From the NCBI RefSeq assembly GCF_000972495.1, contig NZ_LATM01000008.1, forward strand, positions 62,293 to 126,292: a DNA stretch of 64,000 bases, read 5' to 3'. Made by a program: the position numbers and the translations under genes. Shown in pieces: positions 32,887-41,161 of this stretch. The stretch comes from Hymenobacter terrenus (lineage in GTDB: Bacteria > Bacteroidota > Bacteroidia > Cytophagales > Hymenobacteraceae). The notes below the pieces were generated by a model. It did no database searches and had not been told where the DNA came from. It saw only the letters and a list, made by a program, of their open reading frames with translations. Each line of letters begins with the position of its first letter. Position 1 is the first letter of the stretch.

Positions 32887-33498
32887 CTAGGCCGGATTGT
32901 CTGAGAATACATCGGCCCAATCCAGGTTCAGGCCCGGCAGGGTGCGGCACGGAATGGGCCCCGGCCCGGCGTACTCGCCCACCAAGCGGTAGCGGGCGGT
33001 GGTTTCGTCCAGCACGAACACCGACAGGTCGTTATCGTGGGGCAGCACTATCCAGTATTCCCCCACCCCGGCTTCTTCGTAGAGGTCGAATTTATCTTTC
33101 CAGTCGCGGGCGGCGGTGCGGGGCGATACCACTTCAATAATCAGGTCGGGAGGGCCCAGACAGCCCCGGGACTCTATCTTGGTCGGGTCACAAATGACGC
33201 AGATGTCCGGCTGCACCACGGTGTGAATGGCCGCGTCGGCCGTTGTGCCGCGCTTGGGCAGGCGCACGTCGTAGGGGGCCACGCGCACCTGGCAGCGCTG
33301 CCGCCGCAGGTGCGCCTTCAATTGGAAGTGCAGTTCCCCCACTAAGTCCTGGTGCCGGTCGGTGGGCGCGCTCATGCGGCGCATGATTTTGCCGCGCAGC
33401 AATTCCACAAGTTCGGTAAACTGCCAGCTGACATAGTCGGCGTAGGAGTAGGAGCCGTTCGGGTCGAGCTGGTCGAGGGAGGTGATGGGTGCGGGCAT
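32887..33498 (-). CDS. Uma2 family (DUF820) restriction-like endonuclease
   Basis: A 203-residue protein of the Uma2/DUF820 family, with the PD-(D/E)xK nuclease fold. The core is visible: ELVELLRGKIMRRMSAPT near the N-terminus, then VVQPDICVICDPTKIES (the PD part) and GPPDLIIEVVSPRTAARDWK (the ExxS segment), then KFDLYEEAGVGEYWIVLPHD. The chosen ATG (PAPITSLDQLDP) lies four bases after a TATTTTTG box, which suggests leaderless transcription. Upstream codons do not look coding. Uma2 proteins are abundant in cyanobacteria and Bacteroidota. Their role is not well established. Confidence 0.9.
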   Translation of the reverse strand: MPAPITSLDQLDPNGSYSYADYVSWQFTELVELLRGKIMRRMSAPTDRHQDLVGELHFQLKAHLRRQRCQVRVAPYDVRLPKRGTTADAAIHTVVQPDICVICDPTKIESRGCLGPPDLIIEVVSPRTAARDWKDKFDLYEEAGVGEYWIVLPHDNDLSVFVLDETTARYRLVGEYAGPGPIPCRTLPGLNLDWADVFSDNPA

Positions 33499-33502
33499 GA
33501 AG

Positions 33503-33510
33503 CAAAAATA
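33503..33510 (-). promoter_or_regulatory. TATTTTTG -7 box directly before the Uma2 start
   Basis: On the minus strand TATTTTTG matches TAnnTTTG exactly and ends four bases before the ATG. Transcription would begin at or next to the start codon. Confidence 0.5.
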
Positions 33511-33580
33511 CGTTTGGTAGTTCCGGTCGTTGGCTACGCCGACCTTCGGTTCAACGACGAGGCGCAAATTATCGCGCCCA

Positions 33581-36226
33581 TTACTGCGCCGCTTCCTTCC
33601 CGTAGGAAATCATATTGGTGATAAGCCGGTACGCCCCCGGTACCCCCGCCGGCAGCTCCCGAAACAGCGACAACCCGGTGTAGATGTAGTGCCCCTTGCC
33701 ATAATCAGCCACCAGAATGGCGCTTTCCTTGGCCGACTCGCCGGGGTCGTGGCTCGAAATGACAGTCTGGTACTTGGGGTCCCACTGCGAGGGGTAGTAC
33801 AAGCCCTGCTCCTGCACCCAGCCCTTGAAATCCTGCTCCGTGATGGTGTTCGGGGCCTTCAGCAGTGGGTGTTTCGAGAGCGTCACGGGGGCATCTTCCA
33901 CCGTCACACGGTCAGCCGACATGGTGAAGGGGTACGGACCGATTTGCGGCAGCACCGTGCCACGGTTCACCACGTACTGCACCACCACGTTGCCGCCCTG
34001 TTCGATGTATTTGAGGATTTCGGGCTGCTGGGTTTTAAGCCGGTCCACGGTATTGTAGGCGCGGATGCCGACCACCAGGGCATCGTATTTCTTCAGGTTT
34101 GCCGCCGTGAGGTCTTCGGGCTTGAGCAGGGTCACGGTGTAGCCGATTTGGCGCAGGGCGTCGGGCACTTCGTCGCCCGCGCCCATGAGATAGGCCACGT
34201 TCTGGCCGCGCCGCTTCAGGTCGAGCTTCACCAGCGGGGCCACGGCTTCGGGAAAGAGGAACTGCGTGGGGATGTGCGGGTACTCAATCTTCTGGATGCC
34301 GCGGGCGTAGGCCTGGCCGGCCACGGTGGCGGTGGCGCGTAGCTCGGCACGGCCGGGCGCGGCGCCAGCCAGGGGATGCACCTGGAAGTTCACGGTCAGC
34401 TCCTCGTCTTTGGCGGCGAGGGTGAAGGGGACGGTGGCGGGCGCGCACTTCCAGCCGGCGGGCAGGGCCAGGGCCAGGCTGCCGCTCACCCCGGCGCGCC
34501 CGGCCCGCAGCGTGACGGGCACGGTCTTGGGCTGGGCATCGGCGAAGACGTAGGAACGGGCGGGCGGCAGGTTCACCATAACCGGCGGCACCACGGCCAG
34601 CGGCTGGTAGAGTTCGCCTAGCACAGGGTCGGTGTGTTTGTATTGGACAGGGACGATAAAGTTTAGTATTTCTTTATTTATACTGACCAGAAATTCAATA
34701 ATTGTGACCGGAAAATTCTCGGGTAAGCTTAGTACATCTTTTTTTAAAACTGCTCTAATTACAGAAGAGTGACCATGCACCTTAGAACGCTTTATTTCGA
34801 CTGTATCGGGAATTACATACATTCCAATGGTCGGGGAACTCCGTAACCAATATGGTTGGGAAATACTTTGCTGTACCGGTATTCGAAGTGGGTAAACCTT
34901 TTCAATGGTTTTACCTGGCCCAACTTCTTCGTCAATTACAGCCCCTGGAATGTACATTAAGCTAGCACTGCTTTTAGTGCGTAATTCCGAATCCTGCTGC
35001 GAATCACCAGTTGTTACTGCAATTAGTTTAATCGGGATGGCAGACCGATTTATGGCGCTTATTGTTAAGTCGGATACACTATTCTGAGTTAATGTAGACA
35101 CCGCTGAAGTAGCGTTTAAATAGAGACCAATGCTAGCTTGAATTAACTTATCTAGCTCAAGTTTTTTTTCTTGTACCCAGAGGACACTAGAAGAATTATA
35201 CTCGTCTTTCTGCGTGAATAGCTTGTTTGTAGCTGCCTGCACTTTCAGCAGCCCCGCCACGCTCGCACTCGGGTTGCTCGGGTCATACTTGCGAATCACC
35301 TCCTCAATCAATTTCCCCACGGCCGCGCCGCCGGGCACCCGGTTCCAAGTCATATCCACGCCCTCGAACGGGTCTTTGGTGGCCTTCTCCCCTTTCACCT
35401 GCTGGAAATACTCCAGCGCCTCGCCCCGCTGGGCGGCCGAGCCGAAGCCCTGGCTGCGGTGGTTGGAGCGGCTGCGGGCTGCGATTTCGCCGTAGCTCTG
35501 GCCCAGCAGGGGATTGTATCCTCCCGCATCTAATTTGAGGTAGCCATCCATGTTTTCGCCGGGCTTCACGAAGAAGCTGCCGGTGTTCCAGAACAGGCGC
35601 TTGGGCTGCCAGGGTTGCACGTATTTCAATTGTTCGGGGAAGCGCTTGGGGTCGCCGGCCGCGTCGAAGGCCTCAGCGGCGAGGATGGCGCTGGCCTGGT
35701 GGTGGCCGTGGCCGGCGCGCGGGTCGGGCGGAAAGCGGGTGATGAGCACATCGGGCCGGCGCTGGCGGATAACCCACACCATGTCGGCCAGCACCTGCTC
35801 CTTGTCCCAGATGTTGAAGGTCTCGTCCGAGGTTTTCGAGAAGCCGAAGTCGTTGGCACGGGTGAAAAACTGCCGGCCGCCATCCAGCCGCCGGGCCGCC
35901 AGCAGCTCCTGCGTGCGAATCACCCCGAGTCCCTCACGCAGTTCGGGGCCGATGAGGTTCTGGCCGCCGTCGCCGCGGGTGCAACTCAGGTAGCCGGTTT
36001 CGAGCAGCCGCTCATTGGCCATGTAGGCGATGAGGCGGGTGTTTTCATCGTCGGGATGGGCGGCGATGTAAAGCACCGAGCCCAGCACATTGAGCTTTTT
36101 CAGCCCCAGCAATATGTCCGAAGACGTGTAGGTCTTGGGCGTTTGGGCCAGGGCCTTGCCCCTGAAAAAGGCAGAATGGAGAACAACAAATGCCCCGAGG
36201 GCAAGAAAGCGGAACGATGAGCGCAT
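33581..36226 (-). CDS. Secreted PIG-L family deacetylase, mosaic composition
   Basis: An 881-residue exported protein. The signal peptide is MRSSFRFLALGAFVVLHSAF, the reason for choosing this ATG. The PIG-L (LmbE-like) domain (about 35-280) has the zinc motif AAHPDDENTRL with HPDDE, then GDGGQN, and the later GHGHHQ with zinc-ligand histidines. It should remove N-acetyl groups from a glycan or conjugate. The middle (about 350-650) is beta-rich, NEW3-like. The C-terminal 200 residues resemble a class I amidotransferase-like fold (YDALVVGIRAYNTVDRL, GNVVVQYVVNRG). Bases about 34635-35225 are AT-rich, against a GC-rich remainder, as if one segment was exchanged by recombination. Confidence 0.88.
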   Translation of the reverse strand: MRSSFRFLALGAFVVLHSAFFRGKALAQTPKTYTSSDILLGLKKLNVLGSVLYIAAHPDDENTRLIAYMANERLLETGYLSCTRGDGGQNLIGPELREGLGVIRTQELLAARRLDGGRQFFTRANDFGFSKTSDETFNIWDKEQVLADMVWVIRQRRPDVLITRFPPDPRAGHGHHQASAILAAEAFDAAGDPKRFPEQLKYVQPWQPKRLFWNTGSFFVKPGENMDGYLKLDAGGYNPLLGQSYGEIAARSRSNHRSQGFGSAAQRGEALEYFQQVKGEKATKDPFEGVDMTWNRVPGGAAVGKLIEEVIRKYDPSNPSASVAGLLKVQAATNKLFTQKDEYNSSSVLWVQEKKLELDKLIQASIGLYLNATSAVSTLTQNSVSDLTISAINRSAIPIKLIAVTTGDSQQDSELRTKSSASLMYIPGAVIDEEVGPGKTIEKVYPLRIPVQQSISQPYWLRSSPTIGMYVIPDTVEIKRSKVHGHSSVIRAVLKKDVLSLPENFPVTIIEFLVSINKEILNFIVPVQYKHTDPVLGELYQPLAVVPPVMVNLPPARSYVFADAQPKTVPVTLRAGRAGVSGSLALALPAGWKCAPATVPFTLAAKDEELTVNFQVHPLAGAAPGRAELRATATVAGQAYARGIQKIEYPHIPTQFLFPEAVAPLVKLDLKRRGQNVAYLMGAGDEVPDALRQIGYTVTLLKPEDLTAANLKKYDALVVGIRAYNTVDRLKTQQPEILKYIEQGGNVVVQYVVNRGTVLPQIGPYPFTMSADRVTVEDAPVTLSKHPLLKAPNTITEQDFKGWVQEQGLYYPSQWDPKYQTVISSHDPGESAKESAILVADYGKGHYIYTGLSLFRELPAGVPGAYRLITNMISYGKEAAQ

Positions 36227-36339
36227 GAGCGAAGAAACCGGAATTGAGGCCGTGAAGTTACCAGCGCCAGCCGTTGCCACCGATGCCAGCCGATGACGCG
36301 CCCCCCTGGCCCGCGCCAACTATTCGCCGGCCAAGGCAA

Positions 36340-37161
36340 TTACCGGTTGCCCCTTGGGCGAGTAACTGCGTAGCGCCGCCGGTTATCTTCCGTGAACCGT
36401 AGAGGAACCGTCCAGGTCCACGGCTGCCAGCGGCCCAAACGGTAGCAGGCGCCCCACTCCTGGCGTGCCACCTGGCGGGCCGCCGCCATCGCTAGCGAAT
36501 CATAAGGCGAGCCGCTGCCCTTCCGCAGCACCACCCGACAGCGATGCCCGGTACTATCGGGCCGAAACTCGATGAAGACCTGCTTTGCCTCCGTTCCTGC
36601 TTGCACAGGCACCCGCGACCAATTCAGGGCATAGTATAACTGCTTTGTAAAGTCTTCCCCTCTGCTGAACGACCGTGTATTGCAGCCGCTATTATTAAAG
36701 GTCCGCTCCCCCACCAGCTTTCCCTCGGCGAAGGTCAGCAACCAATCTTTTTCATAAATGGACCCGGAGCCCAGGTGCTCGTAGTGCAGCAAGTTACCCA
36801 GCACCACGTCCAGCTCCCCCGTGACCCAGGTCGCGCTAATCCGGTGGGGGTCATCCAATGGAAACCACTGCCGCAGGACGGCCACCGATATTGGCTGGCC
36901 GCCGCAGGGCCGCACGGCCACCAGGTAAAGCCGGTCATTATCCAGCTGCCAGGTGGCCTCGTAGCCCCGCCAGCAAGCCGTGGAGCCATCGCCGCGCAGT
37001 TCGGCCGGCCGTTGCGGCAGCCGCTTAAGCCACTGCTCCAACGGGTTCGAATACAGACGCAGCGTATCCCCGTGGTAGACCAGCCAGTCCGGCGTTTGCG
37101 CGGTGGCCCCGGCCACGTAGGGCAGCAGGCCAAGCAGCAGCAAACAGAGCAAACGTATCAT
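36340..37161 (-). CDS. Secreted protein with TonB-C-like C-terminal domain
   Basis: A 273-residue exported protein. The ATG two codons after a TTG is preferred because it gives the signal peptide MIRLLCLLLLGLLPYVAGAT. Residues about 25-180 form a Trp-rich domain I do not recognise (PDWLVYHGDTLRLYSNPLEQ). The last 80 residues resemble the C-terminal domain of energy-transducer TonB-like proteins: VFIEFRPDSTGHRC, SGSPYDSLAMAAARQVARQE, then a final TWTVPLRF strand. There is no TonB transmembrane/proline region, so it is not a transducer itself. The function is unknown. The gene is 178 bases upstream, in transcription order, of the PIG-L gene's ATG at 36226. Confidence 0.75.
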   Translation of the reverse strand: MIRLLCLLLLGLLPYVAGATAQTPDWLVYHGDTLRLYSNPLEQWLKRLPQRPAELRGDGSTACWRGYEATWQLDNDRLYLVAVRPCGGQPISVAVLRQWFPLDDPHRISATWVTGELDVVLGNLLHYEHLGSGSIYEKDWLLTFAEGKLVGERTFNNSGCNTRSFSRGEDFTKQLYYALNWSRVPVQAGTEAKQVFIEFRPDSTGHRCRVVLRKGSGSPYDSLAMAAARQVARQEWGACYRLGRWQPWTWTVPLRFTEDNRRRYAVTRPRGNR

Positions 37162-37347
37162 GCGCAAAAAACGGGAGGCAGCCCGTGAAGCTCCTGATTA
37201 CCCACGTCATCAGGTCAAAGCCAGACCAAAACAGTGCGAATGTAGCGCGAACCCTATAGTTCGCGTCCCCGCACCGTTAAAAGTCGTTTGGCCATCGTTC
37301 AGAGACGTAAACCACAGAATTCGCGCTACTTTAATCATAGCACAGCC

Positions 37348-37609
37348 CATGTTAGCCCTAAAATAAGCTGTGTAAGCCACCAAATACACTGTGTAAGTCA
37401 TAATGGACGTTGTAAAAGCCTCGTAGTAGAATGTGTAAGCCATATAAGGTCTTGTATATGCCCCACAGTAAGATGAAACATTCATAATTGGCCATGAGAT
37501 AGACTACATGGCCTGTGTGTAAGCCAAATTAGGCGATGTAATAACCACTATATGAATAGTAATTAGCCGAATATTATGTAAGTTAGCCAATAGTCTAGCT
37601 GAATTAGCC
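37348..37609. repeat. Phased 21-bp repeat array with TGTGTAAGCC boxes
   Basis: A 10-base box resembling TGTGTAAGCC recurs every 21 bases for about 13 units. Exact or close copies end at 37357, 37378, 37399, 37420, 37441, 37462, 37525, 37546, 37568, 37588 and 37609. Two units in the middle (37474 and 37495) keep the register but have lost the box. The 11-base spacers are unrelated and AT-rich. Perfect copies begin at 37369, 37432 and 37516. The last box ends 16 bases before the ATG of the winged-helix gene. The 21-base step is two helical turns, so all boxes face one side of the DNA. It looks like an array of protein-binding sites or a decayed iteron set. Confidence 0.8.
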
Positions 37610-37625
37610 CTACATCTCCCTGGCA

Positions 37626-38042
37626 ATGTCCGATACCCCCGATAACCTCGCAACGGCTTTTGCCCGGCGCATCGCCGAGCGCGACAATCCCCCGCCGCCC
37701 CCACCGCTCAGCCCGGAGCCAGCCGCCGTCCAGGCCCGGATAGAAGCGTGGCTGGGTCGCACCTATCCCTTGCGCGACGCCCGGAGCCGCCTGCGCATGG
37801 GACGCATGCTGCTGGCCCTCGTGCAGCACCCCGAGCAAACCACCAGCGAATTGGGTGCGGCAGCCGGCCTGCCCAACCGAGCCGCCGCGCGCGTCATCGC
37901 CCGCCTGAGCGAGCTGGGCCTCACCACCTGGGAGCACCGCAGCTATTGGCGCTACTGGCGCCTCACCCCCACCGCCGAGGACGCGCTGCTGGCCGTGGTG
38001 GTGGGGCCGGGGGCCGGGCCGTCCGCGTTGCCGGGGGCATAG
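37626..38042 (+). CDS. Winged-helix DNA-binding protein
   Basis: A 138-residue protein. The N-terminal 50 residues contain a proline run (NPPPPPPLSPEP) and a charged helix. Residues about 58-125 form a winged helix-turn-helix: RMGRMLLALVQHPEQTTSEL, then GAAAGLPNRAAARVIARLSE as recognition region, then GLTTWEHRSYWRYWRLT as the wing. This is MarR/ArsR-like in style. The C-terminus is Gly/Pro-rich. The ATG is right beside the 21-bp phased array, so the protein is the natural candidate to bind it. The target and ligand are unknown. Confidence 0.75.
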   Translation: MSDTPDNLATAFARRIAERDNPPPPPPLSPEPAAVQARIEAWLGRTYPLRDARSRLRMGRMLLALVQHPEQTTSELGAAAGLPNRAAARVIARLSELGLTTWEHRSYWRYWRLTPTAEDALLAVVVGPGAGPSALPGA

Positions 38043-38162
38043 CGGCCCGCGCAACATTGGGCCCACCGGGCTCGTCTTTGCCTCCGCTGAACTTCATTTG
38101 CACCGTTTTCGGTTTACTTCCTCACAGCGGCTGCCCGGATGCGCGGCCTTATTCTTGTTTGT

Positions 38163-39887
38163 ATGACGGTTACCTTTCCCCGCGTTTCGCTGCCGCTGCT
38201 GCTGGCCGCCACGCTGTTTTCTTCGTGTGCCCGCCGGCCGCAGGCCACCGTGCCCACCGCCTCTACCGCCGTGAGCACGCCCGCGCCGGCTACCGCACCA
38301 GTGGCCCCCGCCGCCCCGGCTCCCGCAGCCAAGCCGGCGCCCATCGGCGACCAAAGCGCCGCCCAGTGGTACCTGAAAGACCCGCAGCTCGACAAAGTGC
38401 CCGGTGTGGGCGCCACCCGCACGTATACCGAGTTGCTGAAATCGTTGACCCCAACGCCCGTAGTGGTGGCCGTGATTGACTCCGGCATCGACACCACGCA
38501 CGTCGACCTCAAGCCGGTGCTGTGGACCAATACCAAGGAAATCCCCGGCAACGGCATCGACGACGACAAGAATGGCTACGTGGACGATGTGCACGGCTGG
38601 AACTTCCTCGGCGGGCCTGACGGCCGCAACATCAACGCCGAGACCCTCGAAATGACGCGCATCGTGGCCGCCGGCCGCAAGCGCTTCAAGGGCAAAACCG
38701 CCGCTACTGTGAAGGCCACCGACAAGGCGGCTTTCGCCCTATATCAAAAAGCTGAAAAGTCCTACGCCGCCCGCCTCAAGGAGGAAACCGAGCGCAACCA
38801 GCAGGTAGAAAGCATGGTCGGCCCGCTCACCATGATGGTAAACAACATGAAGCAGGCCCTCGGCACCGAGAAGCTGGACACCACCACCCTGCGCAACGCC
38901 AAAACCGACGACCCCAACATGAAGCGCGCCGTGGCCGGCATGCTCGAAATGATGAACCAAACCGGCGCCACCGACGCCGATGCCCTGCTCAAAGAGCTGG
39001 AAGACGGTGCCAAGCAGGAGCGCAGCATGCTGGAAAACTCCCTCAACCTGGACTTCAACCCCCGCGCCGACATCGTGAAGGATAACCCCGAGGACATGAC
39101 CCAGCGCTTCTACGGCAACAACGACATTCAGGGCCCCGACCCGCTGCACGGCACCCACGTATCGGGCATCATCGCGGCCGTACGCGACAATAACCTGGGC
39201 GTGCAAGGCATTGCCGCCGACCCGGTGCGCATCATGACCATACGGGCCGTGCCCGACGGCGATGAGCGCGACAAGGACGTGGCCAACGCCATCCGCTACG
39301 CCGTCGACAACGGCGCGCAGATTATCAATATGAGCTTCGGCAAGGAATTTTCGCCCCAGCGCCCGGCCGTGGAGGCCGCCTTCAAATACGCGGCCAGCAA
39401 GAACGTGCTGCTGGTGCATGCCGCCGGCAACGAGAACAACAACCTCGACGTGTCCGACAATTACCCGGCCTCGTTCTACCTCAACAAAGCGCCGGTTCCC
39501 AACCTGCTCACCGTGGGCGCCTCCGGTCCCAAGGACAACGCCAACCTGACGGCCAACTTCTCGAACTACAGCAAAAAAGCGGTGGACGTCTTCGCTCCCG
39601 GCGTCGGCATTCTCAGCACCTTGCCCGGCAGCACGTTTGGCAACGAAAGCGGTACCAGCATGGCCTCGCCCGTGACGGCCGGCGTGGCGGCGGTGCTCAA
39701 GTCCTACTTCCCCAAGCTCAACGCCACTGACCTCAAGCGCATCATCATGCAGTCGGCCCGGGTGCACCACACCAAAGTAAAAGTGCCCGGCACCGATAAG
39801 GAGGCTGATTTTTCCACCCTTTCCGTCACGGGCGGCGTAGTAGATATGTACGAAGCCGTGAAGCTGGCCCAAAAAGCGACGCTGTAA
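38163..39887 (+). CDS. S8 family (subtilisin-like) serine protease lipoprotein
   Basis: A 574-residue secreted protease. The ATG chosen gives the lipoprotein signal VSLPLLLAATLFSSC (Cys22), followed by an Ala/Pro/Thr linker. The catalytic triad is visible: Asp106 in VAVIDSGID, His329 in HGTHVSG and Ser499 in GTSMASP. The oxyanion Asn is in AAGNENNN. Between Asp and His is a helical, charged insertion of about 170 residues (with EKSYAARLKEETERNQQVES), far longer than in subtilisin. The same layout is common in Bacteroidota surface subtilases. It is probably attached to the outer membrane. A bidirectional terminator follows. Confidence 0.93.
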   Translation: MTVTFPRVSLPLLLAATLFSSCARRPQATVPTASTAVSTPAPATAPVAPAAPAPAAKPAPIGDQSAAQWYLKDPQLDKVPGVGATRTYTELLKSLTPTPVVVAVIDSGIDTTHVDLKPVLWTNTKEIPGNGIDDDKNGYVDDVHGWNFLGGPDGRNINAETLEMTRIVAAGRKRFKGKTAATVKATDKAAFALYQKAEKSYAARLKEETERNQQVESMVGPLTMMVNNMKQALGTEKLDTTTLRNAKTDDPNMKRAVAGMLEMMNQTGATDADALLKELEDGAKQERSMLENSLNLDFNPRADIVKDNPEDMTQRFYGNNDIQGPDPLHGTHVSGIIAAVRDNNLGVQGIAADPVRIMTIRAVPDGDERDKDVANAIRYAVDNGAQIINMSFGKEFSPQRPAVEAAFKYAASKNVLLVHAAGNENNNLDVSDNYPASFYLNKAPVPNLLTVGASGPKDNANLTANFSNYSKKAVDVFAPGVGILSTLPGSTFGNESGTSMASPVTAGVAAVLKSYFPKLNATDLKRIIMQSARVHHTKVKVPGTDKEADFSTLSVTGGVVDMYEAVKLAQKATL

Positions 39888-39916
39888 CCTCAGTAGTCAA
39901 CCTGCCTAAACGGTCG

Positions 39917-39946
39917 GTCATGCTGAGCGCCGCCGAAGCAGCTCGC
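39917..39946. repeat. Half copy of hairpin element family A
   Basis: GTCATGCTGAGCGCCGCCGA with the end AGCAGCTCGC matches one arm of the element at 23781-23897 with a few substitutions. The inverse arm is missing. Confidence 0.6.
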
Positions 39947-40030
39947 ATCCAGCAGTAACCTAATTGCGGCGCAACTGCAAGCCAGATGTAATGCGCTTCC
40001 TTTTGCTCGGATTACATAAAGACGTGAAAC

Positions 40031-40057
40031 AAAAAGCCCCGCAATTGCGGGGCTTTT
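40031..40057. terminator. Bidirectional terminator between protease and SDR
   Basis: A perfect palindrome: AAAAAGCCCCGCA and its inverse, with an A-run on one side and a T-run on the other. It lies 144 bases after the subtilase stop (plus) and 13 bases after the SDR stop (minus). It serves both convergent genes. Confidence 0.92.
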
Positions 40058-40069
40058 TGTTTGTTGCTG

Positions 40070-40873
40070 CTACAGCACGCCTTTTTCCTCCTTCTGAAAG
40101 TGACTCAGCACGAGTTTGTCCATTACCCCCGGCAGCCACTTATTCAGAAAGACCGTGAATTTCCCCTGCCCGGTAAGCACCAGCGTGCGCTTGCGCTGCT
40201 GCACGGCCCGGAGGATTTCGGCGGCCACGGCTTCGCTGCTCATCATGGCGCCCTCATCGCGCGGCGACTCGCCTTGGGCGGAGCCATCGGCAGCCAGCGC
40301 CACCTGCCGGATGTTGGAGGAGGTGAAGCCGGGTGCGGCCGTGAGCACGTTCACGCCCTGGTCGAGCAATTCGGTGCGCAGCGCTTCAAGGAAGCCATTC
40401 ATAGCAAACTTGGAAGCCGAGTAGCCGGTGCGGCCCGGCAGTCCCCGGTACCCCGCAATGCTGCTAATGCCCACAATGCTGCCCTTGCTGGCCAGCAGGT
40501 GCGGCAGGGCAAACTTGGTGGTGAACACGGTGCCGAAAAAATTGGTCTGCATCAGCCGCTTAATAACTTCCAAATCAGCATCCTGAAAGCGCGCCCGCAT
40601 GGAAATGCCCGCGTTGTTGAGCAACACATCGAGGCCGCCGAAGCGGGCCACGGTTTCCTGTACCGCGCGGGCAGCGGCGGCCTCGTCGCCCACATCGGCC
40701 CGCACCGCCAGGTGGGCAATGCCGGCAGCCGCCAGCACCTGGGCCGTGTCGGCGAGCTTGGCTTCGTCGCGACCGGTGAAGGCTACCTGGTAGCCGGCGC
40801 GGCCAAAGGCCAGGGCGCAGGCCCGGCCAATGCCCGATGTGCCACCCGTAATGAGAACGGTGAGTGTTGACAT
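40070..40873 (-). CDS. SDR family NAD(P)-dependent oxidoreductase
   Basis: A classical short-chain dehydrogenase/reductase of 267 residues. The cofactor motif TGGTSGIGRA is at 9-18, and the Arg in FTGRDEAKL suggests NADP preference. LLNNAGIS (about 86-93) is the stabilising motif. The catalytic Ser is in GISSIAGYRG, with Tyr and Lys in YSASKFAM. The C-terminal helix LNKWLPGVMDKLVLSHF is amphipathic. The substrate is not predictable. TAAGTTTG about 60 bases upstream is the likely promoter box. Confidence 0.93.
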   Translation of the reverse strand: MSTLTVLITGGTSGIGRACALAFGRAGYQVAFTGRDEAKLADTAQVLAAAGIAHLAVRADVGDEAAAARAVQETVARFGGLDVLLNNAGISMRARFQDADLEVIKRLMQTNFFGTVFTTKFALPHLLASKGSIVGISSIAGYRGLPGRTGYSASKFAMNGFLEALRTELLDQGVNVLTAAPGFTSSNIRQVALAADGSAQGESPRDEGAMMSSEAVAAEILRAVQQRKRTLVLTGQGKFTVFLNKWLPGVMDKLVLSHFQKEEKGVL

Positions 40874-40932
40874 AACAGTAAAATAACAATCCGGCAGCGG
40901 CCCCCGGAAGAGCAGTGAGTAAATAGGGGCTG

Positions 40933-40940
40933 CAAACTTA
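40933..40940 (-). promoter_or_regulatory. TAAGTTTG -7 box of the SDR gene
   Basis: On the minus strand TAAGTTTG matches TAnnTTTG exactly. It would give a leader of about 55 bases. No obvious -33 TTG is at the expected distance. Confidence 0.4.
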
Positions 40941-41161
40941 CGGCCGAGTGCTGCGATTGTTGAGCGCCCTTATTACCCCCACCCGCGCCCCCAAAACAGC
41001 CCAGCCGCTGGCGCGCAGAGCACCCGTAAATTCAAGCATTGGCTAGCCCGGTTGAGGGGATAGCCGATGAAAGTCTGTCAGTGAACGATTTTAACTGGAC
41101 TGTGTGCTTTTTCTGCTTACATTTATCCACTTTATTCTATTGAACTCCTTTTAAATACCGT

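Noticed and set aside
37210..37485. Minus-strand frame with a seven-residue repeat (AYTxxY)
   Set aside because: The 21-base period creates a seven-codon repeat in any open frame. The plus strand shows an equivalent one (CVSH). Box conservation with free spacers fits DNA sites better than protein.
37348..37609. CRISPR array
   Set aside because: Repeats are only about 10 bases conserved with 11-base spacers, and no cas genes are near.
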